Source: Albifimbria verrucaria (taxonomy: Eukaryota; Ascomycota; Sordariomycetes; Hypocreales; Stachybotryaceae). Taken from it: 64,000 nucleotides of DNA. Location: NCBI GenBank assembly GCA_020081605.1, contig JAHREC010000009.1, positions 1,364,001 to 1,428,000 on the forward strand. Reading direction: 5' to 3'. The translations under genes were made by a program, and so were the position numbers. Below are positions 24,911 through 37,028 of the stretch, one piece after another. The notes beneath the pieces are model-generated. The model made no database searches, had not been told where the DNA came from, and worked only from the letters and a program-made list of their open reading frames with translations. The stretch's first letter is position 1. Every line of letters begins with the position of its first letter.

Positions 24911-27030
24911 CCAAAGCTCACGACTAGGTACATCTGACTTCGCGTCTACCCGGAACCATCGCCATATCCCTGCACAGGAGCTGGTACCTCGGCCATCGTG
25001 GCCCATGTATCAGGTGCAAGGCCCGACATTTGGCTCACGTCATTACGACATCTAGACTCTGCGCCTAGTTTGCTCATACTACGCAAGCAATCTCAAGCTG
25101 AATTCAGTCGTAGTCGAACTCGGCCCTGCCCTGGGGTATAGACACAAAGCAAAGTGCCGTGGCTTCTCCCAAATGCCGATTCTTGTCTCTCTGTCCGGCT
25201 CGTAGCGCATCGCATCGCATCGCATCGTATCACTCACGTCAGTCACATTGCATACGTCTAACCGCTGCGTCATTTTGTCAGGTTGGGACAGCTTTCCCGA
25301 TTCATCCAGGCTCAGGGGATGCGCCGCGCGCATTTTCTTCCCTACGTCTTCCGTCTTCCAGCAGGGCAGGGAGAGAGAGGCCAGGAGAGGCTATGAAAAT
25401 TTTTTCGCGGTTACGTCCCCGAGGGTGCCGGCACGCCCCCTTGGCATCAGAGATCAAATTTCCGCCTTGTCGTCACGCACGCCCCCTCCTTTCTTCTTGA
25501 GTTCTTTTTTTCCACGTTTCATTGGCTTGCCCAAGCCACTGGGTTAAGATGGCTGGCCAGGTCACAGAACCGCGAGACCGTCGCATCGGTAGGCACACCA
25601 ATCGCCGCGGCAATCTGGCCGCATCTTCCCACGACGAGGAGCAACAAGCAATTCAATCTTGTTCAGACCCAATTGCTTCAGATGCCACAAGACGATGGAG
25701 TCTTCACCGCCAACCTTATAAGCCCGTTCCGTTCGCCCTTGCACGGTCCGGTTGACCGCAAATTGAACGTCGGCAGCGAGATGAAGAGCCCCTGGCAAGG
25801 TACTTTGCGACATTTGGGGGCGCGCGGGTGCGCCTAGGAACCTGTATCCGAGGCGCCTTGGCTTCGAATATTGGGACATCGCAGAAACCCAACTGCCATC
25901 GGCGCAATCGTGAAGCTTCAGGCCTCAAGGGTAACCGGACAGCAGTCTCGGGGACGCTGCCCTACTTATACCTGTCATCCGTATCGCTAGGCTTTCCCTC
26001 ATGACTGAGCTCTGCCCTCACCATCACTCAGAAACCCATAGCTAAGGTTCCACCCACGTGTTGTCTGCCGCGCTTGATTCGCCGTGTTGATACCTGCTGC
26101 CGGGTGGGGTTCATCCTCACCCGTGGGGGTGTATGCTGACAGGGCCTGTCCAAATGTCTTACACAGGGATGTTAAAAGTAAAGAAAAGCACCGGATCTGA
26201 TACCTGACTTCATGCCTCAGACAACCATCGAAAAGGAGCGTAATCTGGTACCCGGTTCAAAAAAATTTGTATGCTCAGCTGCTCGGTTGGCTACCCCCAA
26301 TGGTTGGGAAGAGACAATTGCACTCAGAAAATCATGTATGTCTTGAGGGCCATCGAGCTTCGTGCGTGGCCGCCTCGATTTGTCCCGTCGTAGAAAGCCA
26401 ATGGCACAATGTAAACATATCAAACTCCGTTCCTCAGCCTTGCTTGCAACCGGCACCGACGACTTCGGGCCCTGTTGTCTCTCGCTGCGATTAATGTCAG
26501 CACCTTCGAAAACATCCTTTCCACCCTCTCCCTCCCGTATCCGCACATCAATCCTAGCTCTTTTAGACCATCTCTTGGCCCCGCTGCCATGATTCATGAT
26601 CCACCCTCCAAGCTGCGAACCGCAACAATAACCTCAGGCCTCAAAGCAAACACGTCTCATTCTTCCTTCGAATCCACCCGATTCCCCCGACAGGCTACTA
26701 GCCCGTGCGTAAAGCCCACCCCTTCCCGGCCCAGCAGATTCACACAGCTCTCTTCCCCTTTCAACGCCCGACCTCCGTGAAATTGTGCCTCTCTGCTCAA
26801 CTGACTTTGCTTCTTTTTCCGCCGTTGCCCCGGCTGACGCTTCTGACTGGACCGACTGCCCAACCTGTGGGGACGCCTTGCTCGCTTCTCTCCTGGCTCC
26901 AGTCTTCTTTCTCTTCCCTTTTCCTCTCGCTGCTCCCTTTCTCTCAAACTCTTCCATCTTTGCATCCATCCATCCATCAACCTCTAATCCCCATCCTCAC
27001 TCATCACCAACTCCCTCAACAACCATCACA
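24911..27030. other. Intergenic region and atp9 upstream region
   Basis: No gene can be supported. It contains a (CGCAT)5 microsatellite at 25206-25230. The CT-rich stretch just before the atp9 start (about 26740-27030) is a typical leader of a highly expressed fungal gene. Confidence 0.45.
25206..25230 (+). repeat. (CGCAT)5 microsatellite
   Basis: Five tandem CGCAT units, the last with one change (CGTAT). Confidence 0.85.
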
Positions 27031-28712
<1,682 letters not shown>

Positions 28713-29057
28713 TTGTCCAGGCACGAGGACTCCATAACCGGTGTTTTGGAAAGACAATCCATTTCCAGGCTCGAGGCGGCATGGGCCATGTGTCCCCATT
28801 GGGCGATAATCACACTCCGTCCAGAGAATCCGGAAGGCGACAGCGACATCGACGACGAAGAGAGTTCCCTGGAATTATATTATCAAGTCCATGACCGTAC
28901 CAGGATCCGGCTTCACGAACGAATCAAATGTGAACTAGGACCGACCACAAACAGGCGATCGTTCCCCAAGGAGCTACTCAGCATTGTGCAGACTGACGCT
29001 CTTGTGGCTGATGCTATTCATGATGGCTTAATTCAGCACGGTTTCGTTGTTCGTTGA
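28713..29057 (+). CDS. Hypothetical protein, possibly partial
   Basis: The frame contains PHWAIITLRPENPEGDSDID, then an acidic run and a helical part (ELLSIVQTDALVADAIHDGL), ending in VVR. The acidic, well-composed C-terminal part looks coding. The first 25 residues do not, so the true start may lie upstream across an intron or frame break. No family is recognised. The opposite strand is also open for 510 bases (28340-28849) but is richer in Ser/Pro and less protein-like. Confidence 0.3.
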   Translation: MSRHEDSITGVLERQSISRLEAAWAMCPHWAIITLRPENPEGDSDIDDEESSLELYYQVHDRTRIRLHERIKCELGPTTNRRSFPKELLSIVQTDALVADAIHDGLIQHGFVVR

Positions 29058-30796
29058 ACAGCATATTGCCGCATTCCAGGGATTCAATGGCGCCTTGATC
29101 CTATGTGCCACAAGTGTTGGGCGCCCATAGCCCAAATGAGACTCAGTCATAGGCATCCAGGGATACCGTTTTAGCTCACGGCTGAGCAATGGTTGATGCC
29201 CATGCTTCAAGCGAAGCAAACGGCACAGTTTGCTGAGATAGCGGATCGATTGTTGCAAAAGCCTTGCTTTGGTTAGTTGATTCTTGAACTCGGCGTAGTT
29301 CGTGTCCAGCATCAATTGTTGATGCCGGGGGTATGTATGTTTTGACGCGACACGGTGTTGGCTCTTGCACGACCAAGCGGTGTCGACCGAGTCTCCCGCA
29401 CAAGAGAGCTTCAAGACATATGTCAATTGAACCTGGAGTCCATCACCTATGCCCGTCAGTCTTGAATCGATTGTCGAGAGAGCCATGTACTCACGCATGA
29501 GCACGCGATTCCGTGGCCCACAGTGATCCACCTCCCGAGCGGGACGATCCCGGTGCGATCTAGGGCGGCGAGACGAACTTGTGACCCATTCAGCTTACCG
29601 GAACACAGTGGCTCATTGATGACGAACAAGACGCTCATGGGATGAAAGAAAAGCTTGGGGAGGACGACCTGAGAATTACCAAGGAAAAGAAGGAGGGAGA
29701 CAAGGAGTCGGGAGTTGCATTCCCCCTCACGGTTTCCCTCACGATGTCGGGTCACATGACCTGCCTGTCTGCCGAGACTGTGCTCAACCTATGAGGAGCG
29801 ACGTCAAAGGGGTTTGCCAGGGACAGATGCAAAGGAAATTGGGAGGCAGGATGCAAGGGACGTGAAGCTTCTGAAACAGATGCGTCTTCTCCCAGTGCAA
29901 ACACCGATGGGCAGCCAGGAACGACGTGCCAGGCCAATGGCGAGCCTGCGCTGACATAGTTTCCTTAGCAGCTGGTGAGCTAACCTCTAGCTATTTCGTC
30001 AACTTTATGTCTTCTAGTCAGGCAACGGATGGACCCAATTGGCCATGTAGGACACCGTTGCAACGTCCTACAAAGCCGGTGGCCGTCTCGTTCAGCGGAG
30101 ACGAGTGCGGGCCGTTTCACAGAGGCGCTTCCTCGGTCGGCTTTGATGCCTCCCTTGTGCTGCCACGGGTGATTCAGCCATCATATGATTGCTCAGGCTA
30201 GCTTCCTCGGGGTCTGATGGTACTGTAGCAAGCTGAGAGTCCAGAATGCACTGGCAAACCAACCCAACACGTCAGGCCCAGCTCTTGCATAGAGCTACCC
30301 TACATCACGCGACATGAGGAAACATCGTTTCTGGGGTTCCTTTTCACCAATACTATGTCTCTCGCTCTTTTCGTATCCTCTGTACGAGGGCTTATTCTTA
30401 AGAGAGAGCTGTTCTTGTTTTGTTCCGGTCGCCTACCCTCTAATTCAGGCGGCTTGTCTGTGTGCACTTGACGAACACCTCGCCACGAAGGTCCACTCCT
30501 CACATTCCAGACCAAAGAAATCTTGCCGTGAGTGCACAATGCAGCAAAGGGCACGAATTGTCAGCCAAGCCCGCTCACCTGTCACCTCCGAAGACACCCG
30601 GCACGTTCGTTGGATTTCTACAGACTGGGTTTCATGCATGGGAAAAAGAACACTCATAGACTAGTGGGTCCAGCCATCACCACGCAATAACGTAAATTTA
30701 ACAAATAATGCGCTTTCCGATTGAATCAAGCATACATTGACTGACGTGCATTAAATGCCACTGTTTATTACAGTACATGACAAAAGGTCTTGCTTC
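29058..30796. other. Intergenic region, no confident gene
   Basis: The minus strand has a plausible intron (about 29453-29497, GTGAGT...CATAG) between two short frames, but no recognisable protein motif. Nothing else is supported. Confidence 0.35.
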
Positions 30797-30798
30797 TA

Positions 30799-31010
30799 CA
30801 GTGAGAGGACAGAAATTCCGCACACCTAGCGCAGATATCTCAACCGATGATCAACAAAATATCTAAGAATAAGCGACTAAAAATGTAAGAATTACCTAAG
30901 AATAAAGGAATAGATTGAGGAGAATATGGGTGTTTTCTACAGTGCCTTTGAGTAGATTTCTGTATCCTGATAGAAATCGCAAGGTAGGCGGACGTTTTGT
31001 CCTCGTAATG
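30799..31010 (+). mobile_element. Miniature inverted-repeat element, left copy (212 bp, TA-flanked)
   Basis: The element starts CAGTGAGAGGACAGAAATTC and its other end, read on the minus strand, starts CATTACGAGGACAAAACGTC. Both ends are flanked by TA (30797-30798 and 31011-31012). CAGT-type ends and a TA target duplication are features of Tc1/mariner-superfamily elements. There is no coding capacity, so it is a non-autonomous MITE. It aligns along its whole length, in reverse orientation, to the element at 36567-36782, including an identical block GATATCTCAACCGAT. It lies 247 bp beyond the stop codon of the membrane-protein gene. Confidence 0.8.
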
Positions 31011-31257
31011 TAGACAGACCACCTACCTACCTTGGTACTTGATGCCTATCTTATTCACAACCTCCCTCTCTCGCTACACTACGAAATATTAGTAGTCACC
31101 TATACGAACTGTTGATAGCAAGGTACTCTGCTGTACTAAGGCAATAACATAATACAGTGCTTTCAAAAATCGTCACCTACTCATGATTGGCATTACCCAA
31201 AATACGAGTCACTAATATAAATCCCCATAATTCGCTCTATGTCCACCTTGGACTTTT

Positions 31258-33671
31258 TCAGTTGCTTAACCATTCCTCGATTTTGAGCCGATCCTGTTTT
31301 AGAATCCCCGGTAAGTGATCAGACGACTCATCGTACTTTTCTAGATCAACACATGCAAGACATGTCATGCGAGTGTCCAGCAGCAACCTGTGACTTGTTC
31401 GTCTGGCGTCCAAGCATACAAGATGCTCGCCCATAGTCTCAAACACCTTGACAACAACGAACCCGCTTGCGAACAACGTCGAGATGTGCACCGCCTTGTC
31501 AATGGCAAACCCTGAAGTGTCTTCCACTTTTCTTTTGAACATGCCGTTGAACGACCCGCGAGTCTGGAGAACTGTTGCCCACTCCTCAAGCAGGAGGTAC
31601 ATGATTACCACTTGGGCAGGCATTCCAGTTACCTCGCAGACATCTGAGATGCTATGACAGACGACTCGGCCGTGGATAAAGTCGTGCCATGGCCAGACGC
31701 TGACATAGCGACTTTGGGCGATGAGGACAATGAATGCGGCGACAAGCCAGCTATACGTCGTGATTTGAAATGGATCTACTCCCATGATCTTCTCGCCGAC
31801 TAAGAAAGGCACAACGATGCCACCACAGATGATAAAGAAGGCTAAAAGGATGACATTGGCGACATAAAAGCGACAGCTGATTCGGATGGAATTCTGGTCA
31901 ATGAACCATCGATCCATCCTTGGCTTCTCCTTCAAATATCGTTGGATGACTTCCTGCATCTGGGGTTGAATGGCCAGCTTCTCACGGCTTCCAGGACCAT
32001 GGTCAGGCACAGCTATTCTTCGTCAGCAGCTGTAGTTACTCATCGAATAACTGTCAGATCGATGTTGAACTTACTGTTGTTTTGGAAATTGTAACAAAGA
32101 GGGCTCTTCACAAATGTTCGGATTTCCTCATCCATGTGGTCTTCGACCATCTTTGACTCTTGCCTACTCCATTCCGCGCTGGAAACCGTGATAGCCTCAA
32201 TCTCGTATCGAAGATGAGGTCGGTATCGGATCACGCGATCATCATTGGCAGTGATACTGCTAAGATAAGTGACCAGTCGGCTGAGTGTGTTCGAGACAAA
32301 ACCATTAGATAAGGATAACGGCACAACAATGGATATCACATGATCGATGCTCGAGGTTTTGAAGCGGATAGGTGGTGATACGTCATCCTTCAGAGATCGC
32401 CTGAAGAATTCTATGCTAGTATCTTGACCGACAGGTACCTTGCTGCTTGGAGGTGTCACCTCGATCAACTGTGCGATTCTGTCAATGTTCAGAGTGACGA
32501 GGTTGATAGCTGTATAAGCGCAGTTGATGACGAAAGTATCTTGAGACACATAAAGCTCGCCCAACCTCGATTTGTTGACGGCAGTTGGGATGCCGTGCAC
32601 ACCTGGCTCATGCACACCAGAGTAACATTGGAAGTTATTAGCTGTCGATGGATGTCGCGTAGATACCTTAAGGTTGACGAGGGTGCACTTGATGAGATGA
32701 CTAAGAAGCTTGCTGATAATCCATTTGCACTCATGGTAAAGCTGGCTTGCATCTGTGTCGGTGATGTAAGACTCAATACGAGCTTTCTTCTCATCAGTGA
32801 CATCAATGCTGAAAATAGTGAGGTCGCGGGAGTCCGTCTTTTCCTTCATGACCTCGGCAGCATGTTCGGCACCCCTAATGCTGCGCTCCGCAAACAACTT
32901 TGGATCCTCAGCTAATATCTTGAGCTTGACGGCGGACTCGGCCAGACAGGCGATGAGGGCCTCATTCCAGATGGTACTCTTGGCAATGCGCATAAGCAGC
33001 CGTGCGACAGTAGAAGTAGCGTAGTTGACGAGGGCATGGTAGACAAAAGTATTCCTTCCACTGGGGTCCAGCAACTTGGGCTCGGCGCCTCGGACTTGGG
33101 TTTGATCGTAACTGAATGTGTTGACCAGCATGCGCTGGCTCGTATTGAAGATCTCAGCTGACTCGCCAATTTCGTTCTTGCAATGAGCAAGGGCAAGGCG
33201 GGAGTTGTCTAACCGGACGATGCCAAGATTGCAGATGATCTGGGTTGCTACATTTGAGATATCATCGAAGCCAGCTGCGTCGGTGAAGTCGACATGCCCT
33301 TGTGAATCAAATAGAAGCTCTGTTACTAGGACAGTGTCTTTGACAAGACGGGCAATTTCACCTTTTAAAAGATACTTTTCATCGTCTTCAGTAATGTTGT
33401 ATGGGGTGGAATCATTATATTTGGGTAGGTTTGTGAGTGTCGCGCCGTTGAACTTGAACTCCCTGTATTCCTGAGTCCTTGCAAAAATGAGATCTTCGTC
33501 AAGCTCAAACTCGTCAGAGCTTGTCGGTTCCGTGATTGCGCGTCTTTTGCTAGTAGAGGGAGACCTCGACGGTGGCTTGTGTATGGACGAGCTTGTCCTG
33601 ATAGTACTGGCATCCACCTTGTTAGACACTGGAGACCTATCCCGAACGGGCACTTGAAGCAATGTAGTCAT
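31258..33671 (-). CDS. Uncharacterised 783-aa protein with two C-terminal membrane helices
   Basis: Exons are 32075-33671 and 31258-32012. The 62-bp intron (32013-32074, GTAAGT...AATAG) keeps phase (NN|TVPDHGPG), giving 783 codons plus stop with no frame break. I chose the start MTTLLQVPV (33671) because the upstream extension of the frame is poorly composed. The first 65 residues are Ser/Thr/Arg-rich and disordered (PPSRSPSTSKRRAI). Residues of about 70-530 form a mixed alpha/beta region without a motif I know. Two hydrophobic helices follow at about 581-604 (ANVILLAFFIICGGIVVPFL) and 617-634 (SWLVAAFIVLIAQ). After them comes a conserved-looking WPWHDFIHGRVVCHSISDV segment, a pattern I associate with fungal membrane proteins of unknown function. 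It is transcribed divergently from the AAA+ gene. Confidence 0.75.
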
Positions 33672-34327
33672 TATTGCTTCTAGTATTTCCAAAATGCGAA
33701 GTGAAGGTGATGTTCTAAGCAAGAAGAACCTGCATGCACACTTAGTAGATATTGCTTGGTTACGGACTCTATATAGATTGGTATCTTTAGCATCTTTGCC
33801 CCGGTGAAAGGCTTCCTCAAAGCCACAATGCACCACTAGATACCAATGCAGATCCGAGGAAAAATGTGAGGCAAACTGCATTCGATAGACCGGTCATGCA
33901 GGTTGATTTGGACTACGCCCCAAGACCGGGTCACTGTCGCACAGTGGTAGCCGGCATGTTGGATAATTATTGAAAGCCGAGACAAGGCTTGAATACTTCA
34001 TTGGCCTGCGTTGTTTGTTATGATAGCGCCCCTCCACAAATCCGCCCTGGTGTGTGTGATTAATTGCACCTTGGTGGGAGCCTGATGCAGGTTTCCCAAT
34101 CCAGTCTCAGAGAAGTGGCAGTGTTTTCTGCACTTCAACCGCGGACTATTCTAGATGTAACATAGTGCGATTGACCCTAGTCTTGGATGTAGTCTTTGAC
34201 TGCTTCTTAGAACGACTAAACAAAATACATCATGATTCGTGGCATAATATATATTGAAGGATGCGACCTCGAACAACGGAGTCTGTCTTACCACCAAGTC
34301 TTCTGGTTCTACTCAGCGGTTGATACC
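33672..34327. promoter_or_regulatory. Shared divergent promoter region of the membrane-protein and AAA+ genes
   Basis: 656 bp separate the two start codons, so the genes may be co-regulated from this stretch. I see no clear TATA box or known factor site. Confidence 0.45.
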
Positions 34328-36504
34328 ATGTCTTTACTATCCAAATACACTGACATCGCCTCCAAGCATAAAACTGTTCCTACAGTGCCGAATCACGAAC
34401 CGGAGCCGCGCTTTGAGCCCACGGTTAAGCGCCGTGGATGCATCGATACCACTTCCAAGGCTCGCCCTGGAGGCGAACACCCTCTGGTGTACGAAACAGA
34501 CAATCTAAAAAGGCCCGTGATGATGTCAATGAGTTTTCGGAGTGGCCTCTACAGCTGCTTCGAAAATTGAATCAGAATCACGACGACATCGGCAAGGATC
34601 TTCTCGTGCATTCAAAGTACATCCAGAAGATGCTGCAATCGATAATCGCCAGTTCTGCGACACTCAACCTGGCTGCCGACCCCATTGTCATCCCTAGACC
34701 TTTCACATCTCTCTTCCATTACAGAGAGGCGTTGAAGGAATACGTCAAAGCAACAAGCGGAGAAGAGCAGGAGATTCTGGAGTCACTGACTGGCGAATTT
34801 TTTCAGTTGCACCTGGCACCAGTAGAGAAGGAGCACGACGAGCACATTTTGAATGGGAAAATTCGATTTGATCTTCTCTGGACCCTTTTCAGCCCGGAGG
34901 ATGACATTGTCATTCAGACAGACCACTACCGAGAAGTCCGCCGGGTCATCTATTGCGAAGAGAAAAGACTAGAGAAGGTGTGAAGCACTTTGCTATATAC
35001 ACATGGCGCTGGGCGTACCATGCAAAGAGGTTCGGTCCATGCAGAGAGACCGTCACCATCAATGAGTTTGCTGCCACGAGACGTATTGAGCAGCTTGATT
35101 GTTTCCGATCAAGTGCCTACGGCCGGATGACCGCGAGGAACTCAGGCAAATAATGATCAAGAGAGGTCGCCGCTGGAAAAATCTTCTGCAGCCTGTTCAT
35201 CGTCATTGTAAAGGTGTGTATGTCCTGTTCCCATTTCTAAGTGGAATACTGATTTGTTTAAAGGCATGATGTGGGCGATGAGGGGAGATGTGAGGGCGAT
35301 GTCTGACCTGCAGATTGAGGGTGTAAGTATCGCTATATCTATAGGAGAATTAGACTAACGATTTTATTGTATAGGTGAATGGCCGCGTTATTCTTGACCA
35401 CGCTATGCATGTGCAACAGAACGGCCATCTCGCGAAGAAGCTTGACGGGACGTACAAGTACAATATGAATACAAAAAGTCCCGTCAATGGACAGCCTCCC
35501 ACCGCAATAACTATAACACCTGCAGATACTGAGGCGAGAGTGGCTTTTAACGAAGCTGTATGCCACAACGAGGATGAGTACACTATGACGGACGATCAGG
35601 CCCTACTCTGTCCTGCAAGAGTGCGAGGGTTTTCCTTGGTTGACAAAGTGTGGGCGTTCTTTCTCGTTGATAACATTACTGAGATCGAGTTCCAGGAGAA
35701 AGTATTCGAGAAGGTCAGACTAGAGCAGGGCCTGAAGGATATGATCACAGCACTAGTTCATCCTCGAACTATCGAGTCTAGCACATTTGATGATATCATT
35801 CCCGGAAAAGGCAAGGGAATGATCATGCTACTCGCGGGGCCTCCTGGGGCGGGAAAGACGCTGACTGCTGGTAAGATTCCATTCTTTCTTAGGCCCGTTG
35901 GAGACCATACCTAACAAGAAATAGAGAGCGTTGCTGAGATGACTAAGAAGCCGCTATATTCAATCAGCATGGCAGAAATCACTAACTACCGTGATGTTGA
36001 TGAAGCGAAGCTGCTTGCTCTCTTCCGGAGGGCGGCACGTTGGCGAGCCGTCGTTCTCCTAGACGAGGCTGATCTCTTCTTCAGCAAGCGAAGCCCCAAG
36101 AATTCTCACGCACGGCTTATGTGACCACCTTTCTGAGGTTGATAGAGTACTATCAAGGCATCATGTTCCTCACTACGAACCGCCATCTCGACCTAGACCC
36201 TGCCTTTAAGTCGCGAATTCACCTCCGCATCAAATTCAAGAGGCCCGATGCTGAGATGAGGGCGGCGATTTGGTACAACTTCCTCCGAAAACTAGATGAT
36301 TGCAAAGATTGGAAAGAGTCGGCCTTTACAAGGTTAGGTGAAGATCTAGATCTGAATGGTAGAGAGATTAAGAACCTTCTCCGGACGTGCTTGCTTATAC
36401 GTGAGTATAATCATGAGCCTCTGACGGAAGAATTGCTCAAGAAGGTGTATGGAGTAAATCATGACGATACCCAATGGCTCAAAGATGATGCAGATTCGGT
36501 TTAG
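34328..36504 (+). CDS. AAA+ ATPase of the fungal DUF7025-AAA type
   Basis: ATP-driven remodelling enzyme. Introns are at 35214-35263, 35323-35374 and 35871-35924, all GT-AG with exact phase. The N-terminal half is the fungal-specific region preceding the ATPase core (DLLWTLFSPEDDIV, ...RVIYCEEKRLEK, HFAIYTWRWAYHAKRFGP). The ATPase core has Walker A GPPGAGKT, the segment MTKKPLYSISMAEI, Walker B AVVLLDEADLFF, sensor 1 IMFLTTNR and the arginine-finger region DPAFKSRIHLRI. These segments are typical of the many-copy AAA family in filamentous fungi, whose cellular role is largely unknown; the ATPase core resembles Bcs1-like and Cdc48-type AAA proteins. Four frame breaks (AAAAA at 34507-34511, GG at 34977-34978, CC at 35105-35106, and near 36113) are each repaired by one base. 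The right-hand MITE begins 62 bp after the stop codon. Confidence 0.85.
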
Positions 36505-36566
36505 GAGTTGGATAGATTTTCTTTATTTCATATAGTAAACGGCTTGCTCATTGTCTATAAAGTCTA

Positions 36567-36782
36567 CAGTGGGAGGACAAAAGTTCCGCCTCATTTGCGA
36601 TTTATATTAGGATATAGGGCCATATTAACAAGAATCCTTACGAAGATGAATTTTATTCTTTTCTTAATTTATTATCTTATTGTTAGAAATTTCTTATATT
36701 TTTATTCGTGCATTCTTAAAAATTTTGTTGATTATCGGTTGAGATATCTTCGTCAGATGTGCGGAATTCTGTCGTCTTATTG
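36567..36782 (-). mobile_element. Miniature inverted-repeat element, right copy (216 bp, TA-flanked, inverted)
   Basis: Starts CAGTGGGAGGACAAAAGTTC on the plus strand, with TA at 36565-36566. Its other end, read on the minus strand, starts CAATAAGACGACAGAATTCC, with TA at 36783-36784. In reverse complement it aligns end to end with the element at 30799-31010 at about 70% by eye. No coding capacity. The level of divergence suggests two old insertions, or two arms of one old element. Confidence 0.8.
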
Positions 36783-37028
36783 TAGATGTACGTTAAGGTA
36801 TTCAATAGTTTTGTATACCTAGGTACTTCATGACGCATCTTGACTTGCATCTCTAGAAATTTGCTCGAATGAATAGCTTCCTAAGCTTCCCCTACGCTTT
36901 TGCTCACATATTTACGAAGAAGCAGTATCAACGGTACAAGCCCAATAGTTTTGATCATTCGGCTTACATCCAATAACATGGTGAATGCGTTGCCACAATT
37001 TAATCTATTCTCTACAGCAGCACTGCCC

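Noticed and set aside
29028..29755. Possible two-exon minus-strand gene with an intron at about 29453-29497
   Set aside because: The splice sites look good, but the joined frame has no recognisable motif and poor composition; not enough to call a gene.
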